Of a stretch of DNA of 64,000 nt, positions 33,145 to 44,338 are shown piece by piece. Source of the DNA: Paraphoma chrysanthemicola (taxonomy: Eukaryota > Ascomycota > Dothideomycetes > Pleosporales > Phaeosphaeriaceae); assembly GCA_020744225.1 (NCBI GenBank), contig JAGMWG010000015.1:806001-870000 (forward strand). The letters are read 5' to 3'. A model generated the notes under the pieces. The model was given only the letters and a program-made list of their open reading frames with translations. It was not told the DNA's origin and did not search any database. Positions within the stretch are counted from its first letter, which is position 1. Each line of letters begins with the position of its first letter. A program made the translations under genes and the position numbers.

Positions 33145-33829
33145 TCCTGAGCACTGTTATATAGCTACAATTAGAGGGCACTACATAAGGTCACTTTACG
33201 TCTTCACGATGAAAGCTAAAACACCAGATCGTCGTGCGTCTTCAAATTGTATATATGGTGCAAGGTGTTCATATCAATGGTTCTCGATCAGCATCAGTTC
33301 CAATATCGTGACCACAGAGTTCGCACTCAGCAGGTATTAGACTTGCATGACTTCACATAAGAAAAAAAGCCACAGTGAACTTATGGAACCGCTCAGAAGG
33401 TCACAAGCGGTGCTGCATGGTACAAACACTCCGAATATATGCATGTGCATGTCTTCATGTATAATGGTATCGTGGTTTGATGTCCTAGAAGGTATGGGAA
33501 GTATAGGTTTCCGCAGTGACTTGGCTATTTCAGCCAAGTAGTACCCGGTTGGGACTCCTACGGGAGACCTGTGACATCGATCTTTGGGTGAATGTGGACA
33601 CCAAACAACGTTCGCTAAGACCCGACAATAGATTAATTGTACCAAGCAAAATGGTGTGGGGAATAGAATGAGAAATACAGAATAGGATTAGCAAGTACCG
33701 CGTCCGTCCGTAGTGGGGAAGGGCCCGCATAGGGCGCGTCTAAGCTTCGTTGGCTAAATTACCCCTCATTTGCTTTTCTCCAACATAGATACTGCCTTTG
33801 CTATCACGTTTCCATAGCCACACTCGTCA
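33145..33829. other. Intergenic, nothing recognised
   Basis: About 685 bp between the secreted-protein gene and the GFA gene, both on the plus strand. Short frames on both strands only. Confidence 0.5.
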
Positions 33830-34399
33830 ATGGCAACCAAACTTCCCTCCGTTTTCAATCCTCTTAAAGGTCACTGTACTTGCAAGAGTATCACGTATAC
33901 GCTGGCCGTTGCACCTTTGATAACGCATGGCTGCCACTGCACCTACTGCCAGCGCGAATCCGGCTCCGCATTCGCTATCAATGCCATAGTAGAAGCCTCC
34001 AACTTCAGTATAACATCCACTTTGCATCCCAATCTCGTCGGTATACCATCGCTCAGTTCTGTGACCGGCGATGCGCATCTAGTCGCACGCTGTCCAAAGT
34101 GTCTGACTGCAGTGTATGCACATTACGCGTTCATGGAGGCAACCGCGGATAAGAACATCATATGCCTTAGAGTAGGAACACTGGACGAGGAGAGTAAGAG
34201 AAGAGTTCGGCCAGATGTGCATATTTTCACGAGTACAAAGATGGAGTGGGTTGACTTGGAGAGCGAAAGAGCACGAGGCATTAAAATAGTTGATGAATAT
34301 TATGATAGGAACGAGGTGTGGAGCAAGGAAAGTTTAGACAGGTGGGCTATGTTACTGCAGAAAACCCAAGAGCAGAAAGGTTGCGCGGGCATGGAATAG
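33830..34399 (+). CDS. GFA-domain (glutathione-dependent formaldehyde-activating / CENP-V-like) protein
   Basis: Single exon, 189 aa, ATG at 33830. The zinc-binding pattern of the GFA fold is complete: GHCTCKSITY (residues 14-23), GCHCTYCQRESGSAFA (about 35-50) and CPKC (about 93-96). Family members bind two zinc ions through Cys residues and are linked to glutathione adducts or remain uncharacterised; fungal genomes carry many copies. After the domain come the usual DVHIFTSTKMEWVDL segment and a charged tail. Substrate not predictable. Confidence 0.88.
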   Translation: MATKLPSVFNPLKGHCTCKSITYTLAVAPLITHGCHCTYCQRESGSAFAINAIVEASNFSITSTLHPNLVGIPSLSSVTGDAHLVARCPKCLTAVYAHYAFMEATADKNIICLRVGTLDEESKRRVRPDVHIFTSTKMEWVDLESERARGIKIVDEYYDRNEVWSKESLDRWAMLLQKTQEQKGCAGME

Positions 34400-35895
34400 C
34401 GCAGCAGACGTGGATCAGGTTCAAGAAAGCCGTCTAAAATCCTGTATCCAAATACTCACGCAAATAGCGCACAATTTTTATACATGATGCCCATTTCGTC
34501 CAGTTAAGATGCCTTCACTTAAGATACAAAATCTAATACTATTGAGAGGTTCACTTAATGCAGACCTTGCTAACATGTCTCTAAGCACTGCCTAATTGCA
34601 GGACGACCATGCTACTTTGAGAGAGATTCACGCGGGGGAATATTGGGAGGGCTTCGAGCGTGCGTGCAAGGAGCGTATCACCGACGCACTTCGACTACAA
34701 GAAGCAGCTGAAGCAGAGGCTGAAGGTTATCGTCATCTTGGCAAGGCTTTTGAGCTAAGTGAAGATTAGAATGTCGCTAATCAAGCACTCCTACTCTAGG
34801 TAATGTCCGAGTCACGCATCAAGGACAATGAAATTGTCAAGCTCCAGAGAGCAGTGGAGATTTGCCGTGCTGAAACTTATAATCTTATAGATGAGCTTGC
34901 GGACCTGGAGCGTGAGCTTCTCAAGCAAAAGCCCTTCCCTGGTGATATAGATCAGAACCTCGAGCAGCTTCTCGGGGGTACTTCCATGTCCGATACTAGC
35001 ATGTCTGAAGGTGAGGTTATAGATGCTTATCTTGCACCCGAGCTGTGCAAATTCTACCTGTCAAGCATTTACTCTGTGGCCATCGAGCCTCAGGTGCTAT
35101 CAACAGCCCTACGCATTTCCGACATCCAGTCCATCTCCATTGCACCTCAAGCCAAGGGCACATCCGAAACATTCGCTGGCAACGTGGTGTTCAACCTGTC
35201 CATTACAACGAAGAGGAATCGAGCGGCCGAAGTATTTCACTCGAAAATCTCCTCTAGTGTATTGCTTAAGTGTCGACCAACGAGGCGCAGTACTAAAACT
35301 TGTGGAGTTTTGCTTCGCTAATACTCGACAGCGCAATCAGCCAGCCAGGAAACGGACGGTAAGGAAGCTGCAAGCGCGTTTCCTTTAGTTTTCGTTTCTG
35401 CAGGCTCGAGGCTGGGTCTATCTACTGTACCATGTAACCTTGGCGCACCCTAAATTTCACGCTCAACACTGTCTTTCCCCTTCGAGCCGTCGGATTATCA
35501 AGATTCTGCATCATGGATGCACAATTTTAGATACTTCCACCTTGGAACACTCCATCGACCTCCCGTGCAGACGTCATAACAGCAGCGATCATTCACTCGT
35601 TATCATCTTTGGCGTTTCCACCCTGTTGGCCACGCTAGCTGGCTTGGACTACAGGGGTTTATTCTGTTGTCTATTCTGTCCAACAGTGCTCAATGGGGCA
35701 TACTTTCCGCAGCGCGACAGACCACTTGGACAACCATGATTGGGCCGACTCAGCCCAATTAATGCATCTGAACTTACACAGCCTCGAACTTTCACCGGTG
35801 AAGTCACGCTTAAGCTTGGCTCGTTGTCAACCTCGCCGGCATCGTCGGAAGTTCAGAGACATCGCGGATACACCTGGGCTTGTGTTCAGTGCAAA
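34400..35895. other. Intergenic with coding-like relics
   Basis: Plus-strand stretches at about 34600-34770 and 34803-35321 read as charged, helix-forming peptides but are separated by in-frame stops, and no GT-AG intron joins them in phase. Listed separately as a low-confidence relic. The rest shows nothing. Confidence 0.4.
34600..35321 (+). pseudogene. Possible broken coiled-coil gene
   Basis: The frame from about 34600 runs D-D-H-A-T-L-R-E-I to K-A-F-E-L-S-E-D, hits TAG at about 34769 and another stop at about 34799, then continues in the same frame from the ATG at 34803 (MSESRIKDNEIVKLQRAVEI) to 35321. The first about 100 residues after this ATG are strongly helical and acidic/basic. The two in-frame stops could be removed by an intron, but I find no donor and acceptor in matching phase. 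No domain recognised. Confidence 0.3.
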
Positions 35896-36966
35896 CTACA
35901 CAGTGCCAAGTAAACGATACTCCTCCTCCAGTTTGGCACGTGCCGACTGATATTTCGTCCGTCTTTCGTGCTCAGCCGTTGCTTGAGGGCTGTAGAGAAA
36001 TCGTTGACTGGCCCAGTGTCGCTGTCGATTCTCTTCCTGATCAAGCTCGTTGATGAGGGTCAACAACGCCACTTTTCGTACCTGCACATCAGTCTCTTCG
36101 GGTTCGCCTTCTTCTACGATCTGTCAAAACCGTGCTCCAAGGTCAGACGAGGATTACGTACCGTTGATGTTCGCAGATGATGTTTTTCGCTTCTTCGAAG
36201 ATTGCGCTACTTGCCTCGCCCAGTCCAGCGCTTTGGCAAACGCTGTCTCGAATGTGCCCATATGGATAATCGGGGCGGGGCTTGGAATGCTGCCTTCAAT
36301 TCCATATACAAGAGAATTACGAGGCCCACTGAAAATGGCAAACTCTTCCACGAGTTCCTGGTTCATGATGATGTCAAACTGACAGTTCCTCAGGACGTGG
36401 AAGCGTGTGCTCTTGGCGGAACCCGCTTTCCCCAGCAGCGTCAACTGCGCGTCAATGTACCCTTCTGTGACTCCCACGGATCCATCCGCAAACATGATCT
36501 TTTTACAACCGGGTGATGTGAGGATATTGTAGGTCGACACCATCTTGTGGCTGATGAGAGTGATATCGGAACCGGTATCGGCGTGCGCGAAGACCGAATG
36601 CCCATCGACCTCGCAGAGCACCCGGTTCGTCGAAGCCCCAATCGAGCATACCCTGTATGTGCCTCGTGCTTGCTCTGGAAGCAGGATAAGCCGCTTTTGA
36701 TGCTTCGTGAGGGTCTCGGTAGCCTCGAGCGATCTGAGTCCGAAGAGTACAGGGACAGCTAAGTCTGTGAAAACGTTAAAGTAACACCTGGCGACATGTG
36801 CATCTCGAAATCCAATAGTAGCTGTTAGCCGGCCAATGCTATATACGATAATTCCATTCGGGAGGACAAAAGAGCCTTTGTGTTTCGAGTCGAATCCAAA
36901 GCCCATAGCTGTGACCAGAGAAAGTGAGATGTGGTTGTCATGAGTTCCAGTGTCATATCGCGCCAT
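35896..36966 (-). CDS. Tandem retropepsin-like aspartyl protease domain protein
   Basis: Two exons; intron 36114-36161 (48 nt, GTACGT...ATCGTAG) joins the protease part to an EEGEPEETDVQV coiled-coil tail. From the first ATG (36966) the product is about 340 aa. Coding similarity to the domain clearly extends upstream to about 37053 (KGLPIIFTNSGVRTVKVV), so an unseen 5' exon or a truncated 5' end is likely. Two retropepsin-like units follow each other: one with ARYDTGTHDNHIS and VLPNG, the second with AHADTGSDITLIS, FADGS and a closing DIIMNQELV. Each has the DTG active-site motif. The family covers retroelement proteases and host proteins derived from them. No reverse transcriptase or integrase is adjacent, so this may be domesticated or a remnant. 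Confidence 0.65.
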
Positions 36967-37066
36967 AACAACTTTCACTGTCCGCACACCACTATTAGTG
37001 AAGATAATAGGAAGTCCTTTTCTGCCTTTTCTTGGACTAGGCTGAGTAAACAAGTGTGGGTATAAG

Positions 37067-37306
37067 TCATAAGTCCTGGTAGGGCCTTGCTCTCATAGTG
37101 AATGTGCAATTGCCGCATCTACCCCAGCCACACCGTATGCAAGCTTGACATCTATAAGCAATGCCCTTCGCACCACATGTGCACTCAAGTCAGTTAGTTT
37201 CAGTTTGAAGTAAGTTCCGGAGCATAAGGCTTACACAGCACCAGCCAGGCCTATACTTCCCTCTGCCCATCGTTCGTAACCTGCTCTGTCGCTCACTTTG
37301 ACCCAT
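37067..37306 (-). CDS. Very short Cys-rich (zinc-binding-like) protein
   Basis: Two exons with a 51-nt intron at 37184-37234 (GTAAGC, ACTAACTGAC branch, TTGAG) give 62 aa from the ATG at 37306. The product has nine Cys in a compact region: GKYRPGWCC at the end of exon 1, then CTCGAKG, RCQACIRCGWGRCGNC. This W-x-C-C-x-C-G ... C-x2-C-x-x-C ... C-x2-C layout resembles short zinc-ribbon-like proteins frequent in filamentous fungi. The exon 1 donor matches consensus and the phase fits. Another frame across the same exons is also open without Cys, so the choice is a judgement. An exon further upstream is possible because the frame is open to about 37398. Confidence 0.45.
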
Positions 37307-37404
37307 AACGCAGCTGTTCCGCCGGTAGCGAGAAGAGTCGATGGGGAGGGAGGATTGATACGCGGGTTCAAGAGCTGTTTCCTTTCAATGCTTGGCGCGG
37401 ACAT

Positions 37405-37569
37405 CTCACTAACAGTACTTCATCATTGGCTGCGTCTGGCCACTCAGACGATGCGGTGAATGCACAGCCTCAAACCTTCACCGGTCCATACACTTCCACG
37501 CTCGCATGTGAAGAAAAGCTTCGGTGCAAACGAAGACTCTCGACACCGTTACTTTGCCTTTTAAAGGCC
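37405..37569. promoter_or_regulatory. Short divergent promoter region
   Basis: About 165-260 bp between the minus-strand Cys-rich gene and the plus-strand DUF6594 gene. It must contain both transcription starts if both genes are real. The plus-strand frame of DUF6594 is open through it but lacks an ATG. Confidence 0.35.
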
Positions 37570-38574
37570 ATGTACGGACGTCGAAGACACGATGTCGAAG
37601 CAGAAGGCCGTTCGCTTGCACCTCTCGACGGGTTTCCTTCCCTCGCAGCTTTCATCGCAAGTGATTTCGACCATACTTCCCTCGTCTTCAAGCGCTTCGA
37701 CAGACTCGCTGCGCGTAACCTGATATACCTCCAGAGCGAGCTTGCCGAGCTGCAAGCGAAGCAAGACCAGTTCGATGCTGAGGACCAGTCGCTGGAGCAC
37801 GGATCTCTCGAATCCAAAGACTGCTTAATGAACTGGGAAAGCTTCCGGAACGCAGCGCAAGAAGTGGACAATGAAAAACAAAAAGAGCGAATGAAACTTG
37901 TGACCAAAATAAGAACGAAGTTGAAAGAATATCGTGAGAACCGCTCACTTACTTCAGTCTGTGAGATGCTAATGAGCACCTCAGGAGAAGCACTCATGTT
38001 CGAAAGTTCACTCGCAATGCTCAAGGCTCCGCCGAGGCGCACTTTTGATGCCATTAACCACGCTTTCACGCGTTTCAACAAGATAGCAAATCGAAGCGAT
38101 CCTGTTCTCGCTGGATATAGTTCAACGCTGTACAGCTCCAACGACGATCTTGTCTTGCTCAAACAACCACAGCACGAAGACCGCCTGACCAGCTTCGTGC
38201 AAAGTAAGCTGCCTGTCCTTTTCATTGTGAGTCGACCTAATCATGTCTGAATTGCTGAAAGTAATGTGCAACAGTCCGGCGGAAGAAGAGACAACGACAC
38301 AGCATACGTGTCCGAGAGACGAATCGCCCGCTTCGTTAATGTAATCAGCATCTTGCTCGCAGTCATCCTGCTCTTCGTCGCCATAATATCGCTATACGTG
38401 ACATCGAGTCCGAAAAAGAAGCTCGGTATCATTGGCGCATTCATCGCGCTATTTGCAGCCAGCGTTGGCTTGCTCACTACAGCCAAGAAAGCTGAGGTCT
38501 TCGCTGCCACTGCTGCGTACGCTGCGGTATTGGTCGTGTTTGTCAGTGGCAATCTGGGCTCGAAACCTGACTAA
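37570..38574 (+). CDS. DUF6594 fungal membrane protein
   Basis: Two exons, 318 aa. The intron 38227-38274 (48 nt, GTGAGT...CAACAG) joins KLPVLFI to SGGRRDNDTAYVSERRIARF. The start is the first ATG of the frame (37570, MYGRRRHDVEAEG). The N-terminal DGFPSLAAFIASD-x-DHTSLVFKRFDRLAARNLIYLQSELAELQAK block (split by one variable residue) and the C-terminal triple TM region (ISILLAVILLFVAIISLYV, GIIGAFIALFAASVGLL, AAYAAVLVVFVSGNL) are the fungal DUF6594 layout: cytoplasmic helical domain followed by three membrane helices. Function is unknown. Members are abundant and variable between fungal isolates. Confidence 0.85.
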
Positions 38575-38639
38575 TCGAGCGAGCGTTGTGGAAAGTAAAA
38601 TCACACCGTAAGACCGTTTGGTCTTGTAAAGGTTTGTCG

Positions 38640-38980
38640 CCGAGATTTACGAGCTGGGATCGGGTTCTTACCACACAGCTGCGCAACAGTTGAAGCTTCG
38701 AGACCATTATCCATACTCGTGAAGATGTGGTAGGCGCTGCGATACCACTCGAGCAGTCCGTTGTGAGTGGCGGATGTCTGCGGGTAGCTGTTGAGATGAT
38801 GGCAACTCAACCCACGTCTTCTGCTTACTCGAGGAGTCCGTCTTCTACCGAAACCAAGGAGCGATGTCGTCCAGGATGGATCACCTACTCACCATAGCCA
38901 TGTTCGCGTCCTCCATCGAAGGCTGAAAACTCTTCCTGGAGTCCTACACCAACCAGCACGATACGCCTCCCCAAGCAAAT
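38640..38980 (-). pseudogene. Probable gene relic
   Basis: On the minus strand the segment near 38890-38980 reads RIVLVGVGLQEEFSAFDGG then REHGYG and is followed by a good donor (GTGAGT). After an acceptor (AAGCAG, about 38820) a second coding-like stretch reads HNGLLEWYRSAYHIFTSMDN and LEASTVAQLCGK, again followed by GTAAGA. No start, full domain or continuing exons were found, and I cannot name the family. Probably a truncated gene. Confidence 0.35.
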
Positions 38981-40450
38981 CCTCACTGGCCGAGGTCCTC
39001 AGATTAGTAACATACCAGCCATCCAGCTCTTCCATCTCTCCGAACCCACCCACGTATGACTCTACCTTACAAACTCTCTACCCACCTCCTCTCCACAAAA
39101 TTAAAATTGCATTACATCACCCTTCCCCACCGCCACCACCACCATCGCCTCTACGTATCGATAAGCCGAGCTCTACCGGAGGATCTAGATGCAGGAAACC
39201 TTGGAATCTTCTAGCGCGAGTGTAATTGATTGGCGTGCCTGAGTAGTGTATGCAGGACCTGCAGGAGCCGGTAGACTTGCCCAATCAGGAACATGTGTAA
39301 GACGGGACAACATGCTTTGTGTTGAGGGCTTGCGAACATGATGGTGGTGGGGGTTTGGTGTATGATGCGGAGAGCCGGACGAATATGTTGTAGCACAGCA
39401 ACTTTGTAGTTGTTTCTAGTTTCAAGCTGATGTTGTGTTGCGAGAAGGAATACCCTATGTGAGTAACAATATTCTATCGAGCAAATCCCATCATTCTGCG
39501 AAAGTCTTGGCCACAAAGCCAGCCCAAAAAGCATCCATGAAAGACTAGAGACGTGAACTAAACAAAGCAAGGAAAAAATAACCTAGAACTTACAACCAGA
39601 TGGTTATTGCATACTTGCAAGGGAAAAACAAGCCATCAAACGAAAACTCTATCAAAAGTAGCCATGCTGATTGGCTAGATCGCCGAAAAGTGCAAAGTCA
39701 AAAAACTCCACTTACCAAGATCTTTCACCTCACCCGCCCGTTGACACGCACATGCATGAACACTCAACGAACGACAATCCACCACGTTACATGAGGGCGT
39801 TACTCAACACGGGCTGAGGTACTCTAACAACTCGCGATCCGACTGGTAGGACTCAGCATGCCGGATTTTACCTTACCAAGCCTGCAGCTGCATATGCAAG
39901 CCCGGAGCCACGTTGCGATAAAGATTTCTTATCGTCCCGTGCCTTGCAGCGAGGGCGGCTCCACAGACGTTACGTCGGCAGTGTGCGCGCAAGTGTGAGT
40001 GGAGCGAAAAGTGCGCAGGCGCAGATGGGACGGCTGATGATGGTGCATTTGGGGATGAATGGAGGTTGTGATTTACGTTGTGTTTGCGTCATGACTGCAG
40101 TGAAGGATGCGTGCGTGCAATGTCGCAGCAAAACGTTGCGCAAGAATAGAACAGCTGCGTGTCGCAACATGAGCATGTGAAGGAGCTGTGCCTCCATGCG
40201 GAAGTCAAGACGTGCAAGCTGTTGAGAAATGAACTGCCAACTCGACTCATGCTGCGCAAGTCTCGAGTCGGGAGAGCAACGTTCTGGAAGAGTCAAGACT
40301 CCACAGCAAGTCGCGGCGACAAGGAGGGCCGCGCAATCTGTTCAATCACGATGAACATGATCCACTGCAGCGGCGATCGCAATTGCGCGGCAATCATTTG
40401 CTTCCCCGGACCTGTTGAGCCGTGCGCCCGGGGGGTGACGCTGCGCGGTG

Positions 40451-40477
40451 CGTCGTCGTCGTCGTTGTCGTTGTCGC
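40451..40477. repeat. GTC/GTT trinucleotide tract
   Basis: Short imperfect microsatellite of CGT/TGT units in the intergenic region before the Asp f 4-like gene. Confidence 0.7.
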
Positions 40478-41071
40478 TACACCTAGCAGCCAGCACTTGT
40501 TGTTGAGCGCATCACACTCTCGGTCGCCTCTGTTGTTGGCGCGCGACCTGGTGCAGCGGTCGGCGTATGGCGACGCACCACGTTCAACAAGCGGACAAGC
40601 CTGTTTTTGCGCTGGCGGCTTGGGTCAGGGCCATGCGTCTGAAACTTCCGGTTCCTGGCTCAGGTACGCCAATCAACGTGGACGCACGTCAGGCCCCACT
40701 TGTCAGGCACCGTTTCCCATTCGTCGTGCCCAGATTAGAGTCCGCACACGCGCCATGCCGCTTGCGGCCCACCAGGAGATGAGATGGGGCAGCCCGGCTG
40801 AACTGTCTCTTTGATCCTGCGTCTGGCCGCTCGCTTTCCCTTTTCTTCTCTCCTTCACCGCTGTCCCCAGGTTATTTACCCGTTGTCTCTCTCTTGATAC
40901 CAGCAAATTCGCGCGTTCACTCATTCACGCTCGGATTGCTGCTCTGCGACCAGTCACTCCTTTCTACACACACTCAGCCTTTACTCACGCACCGCGAATA
41001 CAGCCGTTGAACGACTTTACGACCTTTGTCTCTCTTGCACATCGATAAACGACTTCCAACAATCAACCATC

Positions 41072-42147
41072 ATGCGCTGCTCATCTGCTGTGGTGCTGAG
41101 CACCCTTGCCGTCGGCCAGGCCGCGGCTGCCAACCTCCACAACCGCCATGCCAGCTTCCACGCGCGTCGCGAAGCGTAAGTCCTCGACGCACCGAGTCGA
41201 TCGAGCGTGAATGCTAAATATGCTGCAGGTCCAAGCGCGAGGCCGACGGTGCCGCCGTCAACTGGGACGCCGTTGCGCTTGACCTGAAGGACGTCAAGTG
41301 GGACGAGATCAACTGGAGCTCCGTCTTCGCGTCCAGCCAGGCTGCTGCGCCAACCCCAACTCCCCAGGCCCAGAAGCCTTCGCCCGTTGCCGCATCGCCC
41401 ACTCCTGAGGCGAAGAAGCCATCTCCCACTCCTGTCGTCCAGGTCGCCGCAAAGCCCGTCGAGAGCTCCAAGGCCGCTGCTCCTTCTCCCAAGGTCGAGA
41501 CCAACAACGTCATCAGCGACATCGTCTCCGACGTCTTCGCTGGCGTCGCATCCATTGCCAACGCCATTGGCGCCCAGACCGGCGTCAACTCCAAGACCAA
41601 CAACGGCGGCATCTGGATCGGCACCGACAGCGACTGGCAAATGGAGGTGACCAACGGCGGCAGCAAGCAGGCCGTCTTCTACTGCTGGAAGGCCAACGGC
41701 TTCTCCGGCATGTCCATCAACAAGAACGTCCCCGAGATTTCTGTCGGCCTGAAGCCCGGCCAGAAGGTCGACTTGTCCTTCGCCGCTGGCGTCCCCGCTG
41801 CGTGCGCCCCTGCGACCGACAGCTCCAAGCTCGCTCTCTTCGGTGGTCTGCACGAGACCTGGGCCGAGGTGACCTTCGGCAAGGACGGTGCCTTTGACGT
41901 CTCGCGTAACGTCAACATGCGCGGCTGCAACATCAGCATGAAGGGCTCCAAGTGCACATCGGACATGAACACGTGCGTCTTCAAGTGCAAGGACACCAGC
42001 GTCGAGTCGTGCGAGACAGGCTACACGCTCGACAACTGCGATGCCAGCAACGGCGGCGGCGGCGGCTACGATCCCATCATGGCCGGTGTCGGTGGCGGCT
42101 GCGCCATGGGCTCCTCGGGCGAGAAGATCAAGGTCTCCTTCTCTTAA
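41072..42147 (+). CDS. Secreted Asp f 4-family (allergen-like) protein
   Basis: Two exons, 340 aa; intron 41176-41228 (53 nt, GTAAGT...GCTGCAG). Signal peptide M-R-C-S-S-A-V-V-L-S-T-L-A-V-G-Q-A, followed by dibasic motifs (RR, KRE) that could be Kex2 sites. A Pro/Ala/Lys-rich linker spans about residues 75-140. The C-terminal globular domain starts NNGGIWIGTDSDWQMEVTN and includes VFYCWK, ETWAEVTFGKDGAFDVSRNV, SKCTSDMNTCVFKCK, a Gly-rich loop and GGGCAMGSSGEKIKVSFS, the conserved order of fungal Asp f 4 / Effector 5-type proteins. These are extracellular, disulfide-bonded and of unknown biochemical role; some homologues bind IgE. Codon use is strongly biased to C-ending codons, suggesting high expression. 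Confidence 0.85.
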
Positions 42148-42624
42148 ACACAAACGCAGCGTCATTGGTTTGGGTTTCCGGCGTTGGGACAATTTACTCC
42201 GTCCTTGGTTGCTTGCGAAAATCGTGCATATCCTCATCATCTTCCTCCTCATACCCCCTTATTTCTGGCCCCCGCTTTTGGTTACTGGATATGTTCCTTC
42301 CGTCAAACTCAGGCAATGTATCTGGACACGAAAACAAAACATCCCTGCCATATATACTGCAAGATTTACCTTTCTTGGGGACGTCACCGCCCAGTTGGGT
42401 AGTGGAGATGATATAACGCCTCTTTGGTGGTCAATGTCTTCGTGTATAATTGTCTAGATTTTGTTTTTATTAGCAAATCGAAAAAGTACAAAATATGCAA
42501 GCGTGTCTATGATGTGATGTTAGTGTGGTGCAAATGCGCTGCATAGTTAACACCAAGCAAGACACTTGGTAATCACAACCTCTGATTTTGCATATCTGAT
42601 AATACCTCTTATCGCATATCTTAC
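42148..42624. other. Convergent 3' region
   Basis: Lies between the stops of the plus-strand Asp f 4-like gene and the minus-strand tannase-like gene. No coding signal; should contain both polyadenylation regions. Confidence 0.5.
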
Positions 42625-44338
42625 TCACTCGCAAACATACGACTCGTGTTGCTTAGCATCTCCACCCCGCAGCACAGCGTGTTCCGGATACGGACACAAC
42701 TTCTTCGTCGTGTTACTCCCATCTGCAGGCTTGGTAGCCAGAACATACCCCGGCGCGACGCCATCCTCGACCCATGGAATCAGGGCATCGAGATAGTGGA
42801 TCGTACCAGGAACCTGTGGATAACTTGCCGCTGAGCCGCAATGACCGCCCCCAGGGGCCATGAATAAGCGCCAGAAGTCGTTGAGTTGCTCTTCGCCGTA
42901 GATGGCTTTGGCTTGGTTATGTTGATCGATTGGCCAAGTGGGTGCGTTGTAAGGATCAGCCCAGCCTTTTCCGTTCTCGTTAGTCATTTCCTTGTTTAAT
43001 GGAAGAAAGTTGGGGATTCCACTTACCTTGCGTCGCAAGTAGTTTCCCGCCTCTTGCTTTGAATGCATCTAGTCTCGGGGAGATAGCCGTGATCAACGGT
43101 CCCGCCACTTCTTCCATGGTCTTGACGTCCTTGTCAAAGTCAAAATTCATGTAGTCGTAGCTCAAATTCTTGAAAACCAGGTTCTGCAAAATAGGGACAG
43201 CATAATCCGTCCACAGTTCGTCTTCTTGCACAAGCCATTCGGCCTCAGAACCCTTCCCGAATCCAGGATATACTCCTTCTCCAGGCCCGGCGTAGATGGC
43301 TTCGACTGTCGCAAGCTGCGTCTCGTTGAGACACACTGTCTTGTTGTTTTCGATCTGAGCCTGGTCGTCCCGGCACAATAAGGAAGCCGTGTCGAAGTTG
43401 CAGGTTGTTGGATCGTCAATGACACCGTCTTTTACCCCGTCGATTCCGTCACACTGCTCGACTACAGCAGCTCCCACGTAATCCAGCGCATCCTGGGTCA
43501 GGAATGCGCCAGGCTTGTTTGCGTGGAGGCCGTTCCACATGAAGGATACCATGAGGCCAGTGTACCAGTTACCTGCACATGCTGCAACGATACCATCAAA
43601 AACGTCAGGGTGGTATTGAGCCAGTGCGTAACCCTGAGCACCACCTGTAGAGCAGCCTGCGTAGTAAGCTTTCTTTGGTGGACAGTCGTAGAAAGATGCT
43701 GTGATTGCTTTGGCTGGAGCAGAAAACATAGCGATGGAGTCGCGGATCCATGCTTTGGTTTGAGCGTACGAGTTCAAGAATGGTACATATGCTCCTGGTC
43801 GAGAAGGGCCATTTTCAGACGTCAAGTGCCCCGCATCACACCTTGGAGTCTGTTAACAAATTGTCTGTGATGGGATGTGAAGGGAGCGACAGCTTACCCT
43901 CCCACGGAGAAGCCAGCATTCAAGTATGCTGCCATCGACCGGTAGTCAATCACGCCTCCGAAGCCGCCATTGCCTTCATGTAATCAGCTCTGAGAAACCA
44001 TGAAGTCGGGTCGGTAGCCCTTGATACGTACCGATCGACAGATAGCGCTCATTGTAGTTTTCAGCTTCAGGTAGCCAGACTTCGAAGTTCAGTGTGTTGT
44101 TTGGGCCATACGGAATCTGTCCGAGAATGCGGCAAAATGACGCAGTATTGGTCTCCGTTAAGTTTTGTGCGGCCACTGCCGAGATGTTTGCGATGCCTCC
44201 AATAGCGACGCGACTGGACGTAACCACATAATTTGCACCATATTGCAGGGATGTACAGCTGTCCTGGTTCCTTGCTTTAGGGAAACCTGTGACAATCGAA
44301 GCCCCGAAAGCGAGAATTGTACACAGAAGACGCAGCAT
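42625..44338 (-). CDS. Secreted tannase / feruloyl esterase family hydrolase
   Basis: Four exons (introns 43974-44031, 43842-43897, 42966-43026; 56-61 nt) give about 512 aa. The start is the ATG at 44338, which opens a signal peptide (M-L-R-L-L-C-T-I-L-A-F-G-A-S-I-V). Family motifs: FEVWLPEAENYNERYLSIGNGGFGG (21+ residues, split by an intron), the nucleophile motif YYAGCSTGGAQGY, TQGWADP with the catalytic Asp, and APGGGHCGS with the His. The adjacent Cys residues before Ser and after His form the disulfide that ties the CS-D-HC triad typical of fungal tannases and ferulic acid esterases (plus strand Ca-binding loop around GIDGVKDGVIDDP). Acts outside the cell on gallate or hydroxycinnamate esters of plant tissue; which one cannot be told. 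Confidence 0.92.

Larger units (their letters stand above)
38575..41071. other. Long intergenic region with a gene relic and simple repeats
   Basis: About 2.5 kb. A minus-strand coding-like relic lies at about 38640-38980. Short simple-sequence tracts occur at 39129-39147 (CCACC-type) and 40451-40477 (GTC/GTT trinucleotides). Other frames, including those at 40422-40814, are unrecognised. The 300 bp before 41072 are pyrimidine-rich on the plus strand, typical of a strongly expressed fungal gene's leader. Confidence 0.45.

Noticed and set aside
37470..38225. 251-codon minus-strand frame
   Set aside because: Antisense shadow of the DUF6594 exon.
39211..39570. 119-codon minus-strand frame
   Set aside because: No domain or supporting splice structure; surrounding DNA looks non-coding.
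41017..42252. 411-codon minus-strand frame
   Set aside because: Antisense shadow of the strongly codon-biased Asp f 4-like gene.
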